From Bacillota bacterium (GTDB lineage: Bacteria; Bacillota_I; Bacilli_A; RF39; UBA660): DNA of 64,000 bases. The stretch covers positions 1 to 64,000 of the forward strand of contig SVAM01000007.1 of NCBI GenBank assembly GCA_015059425.1. The letters run 5' to 3'. The position numbers were made by a program, and so were the translations under genes. This document shows, piece by piece, positions 7,381 through 15,012 of the stretch. The notes under the pieces were generated by a model, which worked only from the letters and a program-made list of their open reading frames with translations, was not told where the DNA came from and ran no database searches. Position 1 is the first letter of the stretch, and the number at the start of each line of letters is the position of its first letter.

Positions 7381-7914
7381 TTATTTCACATTAATAATTC
7401 CGTAATTCCCATCTTTTCTTTTATACATGACAGAAACACATTCTTCATCAACATTTTTAAATACAAAGAAATCATGATTTAAAAGATCCATTTGTAACAC
7501 TGCTTCTTCTTCATCCATAGGTTTAGAATCTATATTTTTTCTTTTAACAACTTTAATTTCTTCTTCTTCATCTTCACTAACTTCAAAATCAGTATTAATA
7601 TCAAGTTGCATAATATTTTTATATTTATTAGTTAGTTTAGTTTTATTCTTTCTAATTTGTCTTTCTAGTTTATCAACAACTAAATCAATTGCAGCATATA
7701 AATCAACATGTTTTTCTTCGGCTCTTAGAGTAAATTTATTGGTAGGCACAGTAACTTCAATTATTTGCTCACCATTTTTAACTCTAATAATAACTGTAGC
7801 TTTAATATTTTTTTCATTGTCAAAATACTTATTAAGCTTAGTTATTTTCTCATTTACATAATCCTTTATAGCTTTTGTAACTGTTACTTTGTCTCCTCTA
7901 ATATTTAATTCCAT
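7381..7914 (-). CDS. hpf: Ribosome hibernation promoting factor, long form
   Basis: 177 aa. The N-terminal S30AE/YfiA domain (about 1-100; IRGDKVTVTKAIKDYV, then the basic LERQIRKNKTKL) binds the 30S decoding site. An acidic linker (about 110-125) joins the C-terminal dimerisation domain (about 125-177; VLQMDLLNHDFFVFKN), which pairs two 70S ribosomes into 100S particles in stationary phase. The long form is typical of Firmicutes. A strong ribosome site AAGGAAGGTGAG precedes the ATG. Located next to secA, as in Bacillus and relatives. Confidence 0.95.
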   Translation of the reverse strand: MELNIRGDKVTVTKAIKDYVNEKITKLNKYFDNEKNIKATVIIRVKNGEQIIEVTVPTNKFTLRAEEKHVDLYAAIDLVVDKLERQIRKNKTKLTNKYKNIMQLDINTDFEVSEDEEEEIKVVKRKNIDSKPMDEEEAVLQMDLLNHDFFVFKNVDEECVSVMYKRKDGNYGIINVK

Positions 7915-7954
7915 AATCTCACCTTCCTTATATTTAAATTATAGCATGAATGAT

Positions 7955-7983
7955 AAAAAAAAACTACTAAATTAAATAGTAGT
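7955..7983 (-). terminator. Terminator of the cold-shock gene
   Basis: Minus strand ACTACT ... AGTAGT hairpin (arms 7978-7983 and 7963-7968) followed by a long T-run; the stop codon of the gene lies in the loop. Confidence 0.8.
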
Positions 7984-8184
7984 CAGTTCTTTTTCGCAAA
8001 CATCTACAGCTTGTAAACCTTTAGAAGTTTCAATTAATTTAAAATCGACAGTAGCGCCTTCTTTTAAAGTTTTATAACCTTCTTTAATGATTGCAGAATA
8101 ATGAACAAAGATATCTTCTAATTCTTCGTATTCTATAAAGCCATAACCTTTGTCATTATTAAACCACTTGACCTTGCCTAGCAT
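7972..8184 (-). CDS. Cold shock protein (CspA/CspB family)
   Basis: 70-aa single OB-fold protein, usual length. RNP-1 KGYGFI (residues 12-17) and RNP-2-like IFVHYSAI (25-32) are present, giving single-stranded RNA/DNA binding. It acts as an RNA chaperone and antiterminator. The leader upstream is long and structured (8226-8275), as expected for temperature-controlled csp mRNAs. The number of csp paralogs is not visible here, so no symbol is assigned. Confidence 0.95.
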   Translation of the reverse strand: MLGKVKWFNNDKGYGFIEYEELEDIFVHYSAIIKEGYKTLKEGATVDFKLIETSKGLQAVDVCEKELTTI

Positions 8185-8482
8185 ACCTCACACCTCGCCT
8201 TTCTACTTCGTAAAAAAATAACATACAGACAACCCCTGAACCCAATAAATTCTCGAACGAAGAATGGGTTAATTTATCGAGCAAAATTAGAATACCATAA
8301 ATAAAAATCAAAATAAACCCACATTGCCTAAAACTATTATTTTAGTTACCAAAAATTACCAATAAAATTTTTATAACTTATTTTTGATTTTTTAGACAAT
8401 ATTTTAATATGTTTAAACAAAACCCATTCATAACTAAATATATTAGAGTTATAATCTAGCTATGATGTAAGGAAGTATATAG
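8185..8482. promoter_or_regulatory. csp leader and agrBD promoter region
   Basis: The minus-strand csp leader contains a hairpin with arms AACCCA-TTCT (8239-8253) and AGAA-TGGGTT (8261-8270), a candidate thermosensor. The plus-strand agrB promoter is TTCATA, 17 bases, TATAAT at about 8448-8453. A tandem TTACCAA repeat (10-bp period, about 8345-8361) lies between and could be a regulator site. No gene seen. Confidence 0.45.
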
Positions 8483-9085
8483 ATGAAAGAAAATTTTATC
8501 AATTCATCCATTAATTTTATAAGTAAATACCAAGAAATTAATGATTTAAAAATGAAACAATTAAAATATGGCCTTGAAGGTTTATATAGTTTATTTGTTA
8601 AATTAACTATAGTTTTAATAATGGCATTTATAACTAAAACTATTACTTATACTTTATTATATTTATTATTTTATACCGGAATCAGAACATTTAGTTATGG
8701 ATGGCATGCTAAAAGTAATATTTCATGCTGGATAACTACTATTCTTATATATAATATTATTCCTATATTAATTAAAAACCTTACTATACCATCCTTTATA
8801 GGATATATCATATTAATAATATCTTTTATTTCTGTAATATTATGGGCACCCGCTGATACTCCAAAAAAACCATTAATTAGAAAAAAACAAAGAGATAAAT
8901 TAAAAATATTATCAACAATAATTGTACTAATATACTCACTAATTTTTATTTTTAGTAAAAATACTACTATAAATAACAGTTTAATTTATGCATTAACTAT
9001 ACAAATTATATTTATAAACCCATTAACTTATAAATTAACAAACACTCAATTTAATAATTATAAGTACTACAAGAAGAAAAATTAA
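8483..9085 (+). CDS. agrB: Accessory gene regulator AgrB, peptide-processing protease
   Basis: 200-aa integral membrane cysteine endopeptidase that trims and cyclises the AgrD precursor. Catalytic His75 and Cys82 lie in RTFSYGWHAKSNISC, matching the AgrB HxnC pattern. The conserved APADTPKKPL loop follows near residue 123. About five membrane segments. AAGGAAG precedes the ATG by 7 bases. The agrD gene follows 58 bp downstream; the sensor and regulator genes face it from the other side. Confidence 0.95.
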   Translation: MKENFINSSINFISKYQEINDLKMKQLKYGLEGLYSLFVKLTIVLIMAFITKTITYTLLYLLFYTGIRTFSYGWHAKSNISCWITTILIYNIIPILIKNLTIPSFIGYIILIISFISVILWAPADTPKKPLIRKKQRDKLKILSTIIVLIYSLIFIFSKNTTINNSLIYALTIQIIFINPLTYKLTNTQFNNYKYYKKKN

Positions 9086-9143
9086 TAATGGTTTAAATGA
9101 TTATATATATTTAAACAAAAAAGAGGTAAAGGAGGTAGACTAA

Positions 9144-9254
9144 ATGGAATTCTTAGCTAATTTATTAAGTGGTATTGCAACTGCATCATCAGGAACCCCA
9201 TATACAATATGGTTTGTATACGATGAACCTGAATGCCCTGAAGAACTTATATAA
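9144..9254 (+). CDS. agrD: AgrD-type autoinducer precursor peptide without a Cys in the signal region
   Basis: 36-aa peptide with an excellent ribosome site (AAAGGAGG). It has the three AgrD parts: amphipathic leader MEFLANLLSGIATA, a core about TPYTIWFVY, and the acidic recognition tail DEPECPEEL (Pro-Glu-x-Pro-x-x-Leu), which AgrB cuts off. In staphylococcal, listerial and clostridial AgrD the ring residue is Cys (or Ser) about five residues before the tail. Here that place is Thr-Ile, and the only Cys (31) is in the discarded tail. The signal may be a lactone through Thr21, Thr18 or Ser15/16, or a linear peptide. Confidence 0.85.
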   Translation: MEFLANLLSGIATASSGTPYTIWFVYDEPECPEELI

Positions 9255-9265
9255 TTAAAGCAAAC

Positions 9266-9293
9266 AAAAAATATGGCTTTAACCATATTTTTT
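9266..9293. terminator. Bidirectional terminator between agrBD and agrCA
   Basis: Perfect 11-bp stem AAAAAATATGG / CCATATTTTTT with a 6-base loop; A-run and T-run on either side serve both converging transcripts. Confidence 0.9.
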
Positions 9294-10563
9294 AATCCAA
9301 GTTTATATTTCGTGATGCACTGAGCCTTGCCACAAACATGTTATTAACAACTTTTACATTTAACGAAACTTCATTGTTTCTAAACACGGAATATAAACCA
9401 AATCCTCGCCTGTTACCTTTAGTAGAATAATTTACCTTGCCGATTTCATCGACGTTCATTATTCCAACAAAGGTATTTTTTATTTCGATGCAAATTTGAT
9501 TATTTTCTTCATATAAATTAATAACTAAAATTTTATCGTAACTTTTAACGCAAGATTCTAATGCATTATCTAATAATATAGACAATTTTTCTACTAAAAC
9601 GTTATATCTTCTTGGTTTTAAAACATCAAAAATATCAATGTCAATTTTATTATCTATCTTAATATCTATCTTATCATTATATGGGTAGATTTTTTCATTT
9701 ATAACTCCATCTAATCCATAAGGAATATCTTTAATCTTTTGAGAATAATCGATATTAGAATTAAACTCTTTTATTAAATCTTGCAATAACATTCTTGCTT
9801 TCTTATTTGCTACAGATTCTACACTTAAAAGTTTAGCAATTAAATTATGTTTAAAAATATTTTGTTCTTTATCAACAGTTAAATAAAAAGCATTATTCTT
9901 TCTTAAAGTATTAATAAATATAGAGTTTTCAAGTTCATTATATTTTGATCTTAATAATAAAGCAAAAATAAATATAACTAAAAGTACTATGGTTGCAATT
10001 AAAAGTCCAATATTTATATGATGCATGTTAAAAGATAATGTTATTGCTAAAGCCAAAACAAAAATAGTAAAAATAATAATCAAAAAATCTGAATATTTTA
10101 TTTTAGAAATTAGTTTATAAAAATCATTTAAAAAATTAATAAATTTTTTAATATTAGCAAATAATAAATATAAACTGAACACATATAATGACATTAAAAT
10201 AATATAAATAGAATTACTTACATTTAATTTAAACAAATAATATAATAAAGACATTATTAACATAGAAGAAAAATCTAATAAAATTCCACATAACCAAATT
10301 ACAAATACATAATAAATTAATTTATTAACTTTGCATGGCTTAACTACGTAAAATAGGATTGGATAAAATATAAAATAAGCTAAAGAACTTAATACACCTA
10401 CATTTAAAAATTTTAAAATAGTTATAAATACCACACCACTAGTAAAAATTAAAAACAATTTTAAATTATAAGTTAATTTAACACCGTTTAATCTATAATA
10501 CATATAAGTAACACCAATAGTAGATATAAAACATGCCACTAACCAAATAATAAACTCCATCAT
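9292..10563 (-). CDS. agrC: AgrC-type sensor histidine kinase
   Basis: 423-423 aa membrane receptor kinase. The N-terminal half (about 1-205) has six or seven membrane segments that would sense the AgrD-derived peptide. The kinase part has the HPK10 H-box FKHNLIAKLLSV (His239), N-box LLDNALES (Asn333) and G-box TKGNRRGFGLYSV (about 381-393), a GHKL ATPase. Its start overlaps the agrA stop by 4 bp (ATGA), so the two are translationally coupled. It should phosphorylate the LytTR regulator encoded upstream. Confidence 0.93.
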   Translation of the reverse strand: MMEFIIWLVACFISTIGVTYMYYRLNGVKLTYNLKLFLIFTSGVVFITILKFLNVGVLSSLAYFIFYPILFYVVKPCKVNKLIYYVFVIWLCGILLDFSSMLIMSLLYYLFKLNVSNSIYIILMSLYVFSLYLLFANIKKFINFLNDFYKLISKIKYSDFLIIIFTIFVLALAITLSFNMHHINIGLLIATIVLLVIFIFALLLRSKYNELENSIFINTLRKNNAFYLTVDKEQNIFKHNLIAKLLSVESVANKKARMLLQDLIKEFNSNIDYSQKIKDIPYGLDGVINEKIYPYNDKIDIKIDNKIDIDIFDVLKPRRYNVLVEKLSILLDNALESCVKSYDKILVINLYEENNQICIEIKNTFVGIMNVDEIGKVNYSTKGNRRGFGLYSVFRNNEVSLNVKVVNNMFVARLSASRNINLD

Positions 10564-11255
10564 ACATCCAAATCCTTCTTATACTTTTTAGATAACATAT
10601 AAATTTTATTTCCATTATCTAAAGTAAAATAACCATCTTTATAATTTTTCTCTTGAATTCTAAGAGTATTAGCAATACAACTTCTATGAGTTTGTTTAAA
10701 TCTAGAATCCAGCTTACTAAATATATCTTTAATATTTGAAGTAATCATATACTCATTCTTATCTGTTACAACTACTAATTTTCTATCTTCAGTATCTCTA
10801 TAAATATATAAAATAGATTTATAATACAAATTTAGTTCAACATTATTAGCCTTATACACAAACATTTTATTATCAAAATTACGTTTAATAATTTCTTTTA
10901 TATCTTTTTTAAATTTTTTATCAAAATCATGAAATTTTTCTATAAAATTAAATACGTTATAAACACTTCTATGAACTGTTTCAAACATCTTATCATGATT
11001 AGTTATAAAAATAATTTCACTTTCCCAATCAACATCTCTTATTAACTTAGCAATATTTATTCCACTAACTTTATTGCCAAGTTCAATATCAAGAATATAA
11101 ATTTTCCTTTCTTCTAAATTTCTAATTTCATTCTTAAGTTCATCACTTAATTTAGTAAATTTTAAAATTTTTTTCTCATTAACTATATCATTAAGCAAAG
11201 ATTCAATATGCTTAATTTCTTCCTTGTCATCATCGACAATAATAAACTTAATCAA
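10560..11255 (-). CDS. agrA: AgrA-type response regulator (REC-LytTR)
   Basis: 231 aa. Receiver domain about 1-125 with the acidic pair DDD (8-10) and phospho-acceptor Asp56 in IYILDIELG. The LytTR DNA-binding domain (about 135-231) includes RFKQTHRSCIANTLRI and ends with LSKKYKKDL. It is the first gene of the agrA-agrC operon under a strong promoter; by family it activates agrBD transcription. Binding sites were not identified with confidence. Confidence 0.93.
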   Translation of the reverse strand: MIKFIIVDDDKEEIKHIESLLNDIVNEKKILKFTKLSDELKNEIRNLEERKIYILDIELGNKVSGINIAKLIRDVDWESEIIFITNHDKMFETVHRSVYNVFNFIEKFHDFDKKFKKDIKEIIKRNFDNKMFVYKANNVELNLYYKSILYIYRDTEDRKLVVVTDKNEYMITSNIKDIFSKLDSRFKQTHRSCIANTLRIQEKNYKDGYFTLDNGNKIYMLSKKYKKDLDV

Positions 11256-11287
11256 TCATATCACTCCACACCAGTTTACTATAAGTA

Positions 11288-11317
11288 ATTATATAATAAA
11301 TGGCTACACAATGTCAA
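11288..11317 (-). promoter_or_regulatory. agrAC promoter
   Basis: TTGACA (minus strand, 11312-11317), 18-base spacer, TATAAT (11288-11293). A consensus sigma-A promoter, immediately downstream of the terminator of the preceding gene. Confidence 0.8.
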
Positions 11318-11322
11318 AAAAA

Positions 11323-11343
11323 ATATGACTTTTTTAGTCACAT
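11323..11343 (-). terminator. Terminator of the spoIIID-linked gene
   Basis: Minus strand ATGTGACT ... AGTCATAT stem (one G-U) followed by eight T; separates the sporulation genes from agrAC. Confidence 0.75.
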
Positions 11344-11909
11344 TTTTTTACTCTAAGTAAACTTTCTGCAATATAATTTTCAAAGTTATCATAATAGTAA
11401 ACTTTTTTATTTTTTACATTGATTTTAGGAATATTTTTATTAGTTCCAAACAATATTAAATCTTCTTTTATAAACAATGAAAAATAATCTAATATACGCG
11501 GAATATCTTTAAAATAATCTAAATCAAAATATAATCCTATATCAAAATTAATTACCATATAAGAATTATTAATTTCAATAAATGTTGCGTCTTCTAATGA
11601 AAATAATTCTTTTATATCTAAATAGTCAACTTTTAAAAATCCTAATTCATTAAATATATTTTCTATAAAAGCTACATCGCTAATAGAGTAAAATGAATTT
11701 TTAACAATAGTAATAATTTCACCAAACAATTTAGTTTTAATTTTTTCTTTCTTAGATAATTTAATAAACTCTTCAATAAAGTTACTTTTATTTACAATAA
11801 AACCTTTATCTATAACATTACTTAATTTTTTGTTAATAACTCTATTGTTATAAACAATATTTATAAAATCATCTACTATAAAAACAACTATATTTTTCAA
11901 AACTATCAC
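11334..11909 (-). CDS. Unknown protein downstream of spoIIID
   Basis: 191 aa, overlapping the spoIIID stop by 4 bp, so co-translated with it. No family recognised. The N-terminus (NIVVFIVDDFINIVYN) and the segment FIEINNSYMVINFDIGLYFD (about 111-130) resemble the beta-hairpin phosphate loops of actin-like ATPases, and in Bacillus the gene after spoIIID is the actin-like mbl; but the key Gly-rich motifs are absent and the protein is half the length. A sporulation role is inferred from the operon only. Confidence 0.65.
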   Translation of the reverse strand: MIVLKNIVVFIVDDFINIVYNNRVINKKLSNVIDKGFIVNKSNFIEEFIKLSKKEKIKTKLFGEIITIVKNSFYSISDVAFIENIFNELGFLKVDYLDIKELFSLEDATFIEINNSYMVINFDIGLYFDLDYFKDIPRILDYFSLFIKEDLILFGTNKNIPKINVKNKKVYYYDNFENYIAESLLRVKKCD

Positions 11910-12142
11910 CTTTTAGCATATTTTAATTTTGTAGCCGCCCCACCATTAATATGCTTAATTTTATTATGCTCAAAAAACACATTTTTAACCTTTAGATATA
12001 AATCATAATCAATATATTTTAATTCTTTACTTAAGTGCCTATGTAAAGTAGTCTTAGATATATTAAAATGATTAGCAACTTCTCTAATTGTTTTATTAGT
12101 TCTAATTAAATATAAAGCCTCTTTTACAATAATTTTATCCAA
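11906..12142 (-). CDS. spoIIID: Sporulation transcription regulator SpoIIID
   Basis: 78-aa helix-turn-helix regulator of mother-cell gene expression. HTH at about 18-40 (TIREVANHFNISKTTLHRHL), and the conserved C-terminal HINGGAATKLKYAKR basic tail used for DNA binding. The start is a TTG at 12140-12142, read from AGGTGGG. That ribosome site is the 3' arm of the hairpin at 12150-12184, so hairpin formation would hide it. Gene order spoIID, spoIIQ, spoIIID is as in Bacillus. Confidence 0.95.
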   Translation of the reverse strand: MDKIIVKEALYLIRTNKTIREVANHFNISKTTLHRHLSKELKYIDYDLYLKVKNVFFEHNKIKHINGGAATKLKYAKR

Positions 12143-12149
12143 AATAAAA

Positions 12150-12184
12150 ACCCACCTATTAAAAATATATTTTAATTAGTGGGT
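12150..12184 (-). terminator. spoIIQ terminator overlapping the spoIIID ribosome site
   Basis: Minus strand ACCCAC ... GTGGGT stem extended by ATTAAAA/TTTTAAT, followed by TTTTTATTTT. The distal arm contains GGTGGG, the ribosome binding sequence of spoIIID, whose TTG start is 8 bases further. Read-through transcripts would have a sequestered start. Confidence 0.65.
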
Positions 12185-12190
12185 ATTATG

Positions 12191-12826
12191 TTAATTTAAT
12201 GTAGCAACATCCATATTATAGAAATCTTCAGGGTTGATTAAAGCGCCATTATAATACACTTCAAATAAAAGATTATAATTACTTTCAGAAATATTATTTT
12301 TACCACTTAACCCTACTACTTCACCTTGACTTAAAAAGTCTCCAACTTTTATATCAACATTATCAAGGCTATAATAAATAGTTCTTAAATTAGCATTATG
12401 TTCTATTTCTACAACATTACCTAAAATTTCATCTTGTTTAATATTTAATACTGTACCATCTAAAACCATAACACAATCAAATACTTCTTCACTCTTATAA
12501 AGCACACCAGTATTCTTCATATAAGTATTTTCAAAATATATTAATGAATTAGCTTGTTCTTCTTCTGAATCATTAATATCATAATAAGTTTTATCAATAC
12601 TTACTTTTTCATCTAAATAAGGTTTAATTATTCCTTCACTAATATTACCTTGTACTTCCACTACAGGGGTTGATTCCTCATTATTTATATCTACCGAATA
12701 TAAATAATTTGGTTTAGATTTCATAAATGAACTGACTACACTTACTGTTCCAAATACAAGCATTAAAATAATTACATAGATTGTTGGTAATACATATCCT
12801 CTAAGTTTTCTTTGTTTCAAAACCAT
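12191..12826 (-). CDS. spoIIQ: SpoIIQ-like LytM-domain sporulation protein
   Basis: 211 aa: cytoplasmic basic start, one membrane segment (about 12-32), an extracytoplasmic linker, and a LytM/M23-fold domain (about 110-205; VVEIEHNANLRTIYYSLDNVDIKVGD, ending LLFEVYYNGALINPEDFY in separate blocks). The catalytic residues of M23 peptidases are missing (YYSLD for YxHLD, NLLFEV for HLHFEV), so it is structural. SpoIIQ forms the forespore half of the channel with SpoIIIAH. Start uncertain: ATG 12826 lies very close to AAAGGTG; a TTG two codons later has better spacing. Confidence 0.85.
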   Translation of the reverse strand: MVLKQRKLRGYVLPTIYVIILMLVFGTVSVVSSFMKSKPNYLYSVDINNEESTPVVEVQGNISEGIIKPYLDEKVSIDKTYYDINDSEEEQANSLIYFENTYMKNTGVLYKSEEVFDCVMVLDGTVLNIKQDEILGNVVEIEHNANLRTIYYSLDNVDIKVGDFLSQGEVVGLSGKNNISESNYNLLFEVYYNGALINPEDFYNMDVATLN

Positions 12827-12872
12827 CTCACCTTTCTAATATTAAAGTGAGCAAGTTTTAAATTATTATACT

Positions 12873-13826
12873 TTAAATAACAGAAATTTCAGTATTTTTA
12901 TAATAATGTTTTAAAATATCTTTATATGAATAATTATTATTTGCCATACTCTGAGCTCCATATTGGCTCATTCCTACCCCATGGCCAAAACCATAAGTTT
13001 CTATAATTATATCATTACCATTAACTTTTATATTAAAATCAGTAGATTTAAGACTTAATTTATTAAATACTTCTCTACCTGTAAATGGAGTTCCATTTAT
13101 AGTAATTTCTCTAACATAATTATTTTCACCACGTATTACATTTTCTATATTTATACCATCACAAACTATATTTAAATTTGTACAGAAAGCATCTATAGAA
13201 ATTGTTCTTGTTGAAGAATAACTAGAATAATCTTTATCCCAAGTTGAATCTACACTTACCAAATAACTTCTATCTTCATTAAACACTGTTTTAGCATCAT
13301 CAGTATAACCATTAGATATTGCAAAATAATAAGAAATAATTATATCATCATTGTAAGTTATAACTTCTCCTTTAGTACTTAATACTGCATCTTTAACTCT
13401 ATTATAATAATATTCAAAATCATTACCCCATTTATTCACCATCGCTTCTTTAGTTAAATACACTTGATCATTAATAGTTGTACTCAAAACATAGTTATCA
13501 ACATTTTTCATTTTATACATAGCAAATGTTCTAGCAGCCACCGCTTGAGCTTTCAGCGCTTCCATATTAAATGAAGCAGGCATTTCGCCAGCTACAACAC
13601 CAATAATATATTCTTCTAAATCAATTTGATATGGATCACTCTTATCACTATTATTACTTATTAAAACTTGATAATTGCTATCTAAAACATCATTTATTTC
13701 AACAGGAATATCTAACTTTATCTTTTCTAAAGTTGTCCCAAGCATTACTGTATCAACTTCTTCTTTGCTGGTAACAAATGTTACCGGCAATAAAACAAAC
13801 ACTACTAAAACAAGTAATCTATTCAT
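12873..13826 (-). CDS. spoIID: Stage II sporulation protein D (engulfment transglycosylase)
   Basis: 317 aa. N-terminal membrane anchor (about 1-18), then the SpoIID domain: DLEEYIIGVVAGEMPASFN, EALKAQAVAARTFAMYK (about 98-114) and the C-terminal YGFGHGVGMSQYGAQ (about 279-293). The conserved Glu in GEMP is the expected catalytic residue of this lytic transglycosylase, which cleaves denuded glycan strands during engulfment. AAGGAG ribosome site. Followed by spoIIQ in probable operon. Confidence 0.96.
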   Translation of the reverse strand: MNRLLVLVVFVLLPVTFVTSKEEVDTVMLGTTLEKIKLDIPVEINDVLDSNYQVLISNNSDKSDPYQIDLEEYIIGVVAGEMPASFNMEALKAQAVAARTFAMYKMKNVDNYVLSTTINDQVYLTKEAMVNKWGNDFEYYYNRVKDAVLSTKGEVITYNDDIIISYYFAISNGYTDDAKTVFNEDRSYLVSVDSTWDKDYSSYSSTRTISIDAFCTNLNIVCDGINIENVIRGENNYVREITINGTPFTGREVFNKLSLKSTDFNIKVNGNDIIIETYGFGHGVGMSQYGAQSMANNNYSYKDILKHYYKNTEISVI

Positions 13827-13877
13827 AAGAGTCTCCTTATATTCAAATATATGAAAAGTACTAATAAAATATATTCA

Positions 13878-13907
13878 AAAAAAAGAATTATTTAAAATAA
13901 TCCTTAA
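13878..13907 (-). terminator. Terminator of the gene at 13888-14901
   Basis: Minus strand GATTATTTTAAATAATTC stem followed by eight T, overlapping the 3' end of the gene. Confidence 0.6.
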
Positions 13908-14901
13908 TTTTTCTCACTAAACTTAATACTCCACTAACAGCATTACTTTTTAAATTCAATTCTTTTTGCCTTTTTTTAAGTAATTCTTTTTGCAGCCAAA
14001 CTGGCAATTTATCTATAGCAACATAAATATAGTTTAAAAAATCCTGATAATTATCTTCAATAAATTGTCTACTATTATTATTGTTTATCATAAATATCTG
14101 CAAATCATTTTCAAACACATTAAACGTTATTTTTAACAATTCACTATTTTGAATATCAGTTAAAAAAAACTCAAATCCAAACATATCAAAATTAATAAAA
14201 AATTTTGTATTTGTAGAAGCTAAATTTTTAATTTCAGAAACATTAAAACTTTCATATTTTTTATACATATCATAAATATCCCAAAGAACACTAGATAAAT
14301 AAAGAAATTTTTCATCATTATCAAAAAATTCAATTTTACCATCATTAAATCTAACATTTAACTTATATTTTCTATCAAACATTAAATATAAGGTATTAGT
14401 ATTATAATTAAAATTTAAAATACTACTAAATCTATAATTAGTTTTGGCAATCAGTTTTAAATCAAGTTCTTCTTTAAGTTTTTGTTTAATCTCCATAAAT
14501 TCTGAAGATTTTGCAATATATATTTCTTTAATTTCTGCTAAACTAACCTCTCCTACTTTAATTTCGTCTAAATCTTCAAAAGCTTGTATTAAATACTTTG
14601 CAAAACTATTTTTCCCTGATTTTTTACAAGAATTTTTTAGCATAGCAGTATAAACGCTTATATCAAGCTCATCATCTGCTAAAAAAATTAATTGCTGAAA
14701 ACTTTCTATATAATATATTTTATGAACTTCAATATTACTATTTGCTTTGATAATTTGTTTAACAATACTATTAAGATTATTCACATCAACATTTGCAATT
14801 AAAGTTTTCTTTAAAGTATTTAACGTTTTTGGCGCTTTATTTACGATATATATTTCTCTATCTAGCAAATTATTAAAACTTTCATCAATTCTTTTTCTCA
14901 T
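13888..14901 (-). CDS. Unknown protein, divergent from pgk
   Basis: About 337 aa with the start set at ATG 14901, preceded by GGTGGG; an upstream TTG frame exists but it runs through the pgk promoter. No family recognised. Mostly alpha/beta and soluble; residues 55-140 and 180-300 have regular beta segments (NFNYNTNTLYLMFDRKYKL). Ends in a basic helix (LQKELLKKRQKELNL). It may be an intracellular lineage-specific protein. No operon partner. Confidence 0.6.
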   Translation of the reverse strand: MRKRIDESFNNLLDREIYIVNKAPKTLNTLKKTLIANVDVNNLNSIVKQIIKANSNIEVHKIYYIESFQQLIFLADDELDISVYTAMLKNSCKKSGKNSFAKYLIQAFEDLDEIKVGEVSLAEIKEIYIAKSSEFMEIKQKLKEELDLKLIAKTNYRFSSILNFNYNTNTLYLMFDRKYKLNVRFNDGKIEFFDNDEKFLYLSSVLWDIYDMYKKYESFNVSEIKNLASTNTKFFINFDMFGFEFFLTDIQNSELLKITFNVFENDLQIFMINNNNSRQFIEDNYQDFLNYIYVAIDKLPVWLQKELLKKRQKELNLKSNAVSGVLSLVRKIKDYFK

Positions 14902-14956
14902 AAAAACCCACCACGTAACAAGTATAACAAAATAAATATATAAAGTCGATAATAAA

Positions 14957-14990
14957 TAGTTGTAAAATAAAACAGAAATAGGATATAATA
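14957..14990 (+). promoter_or_regulatory. pgk promoter
   Basis: TTGTAA, 18-base spacer, TATAAT (about 14983-14988), then AGAGGGATAAA and the pgk ATG. Confidence 0.6.
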
Positions 14991-15012
14991 TATAAAGAAT
15001 AAGAGGGATAAA

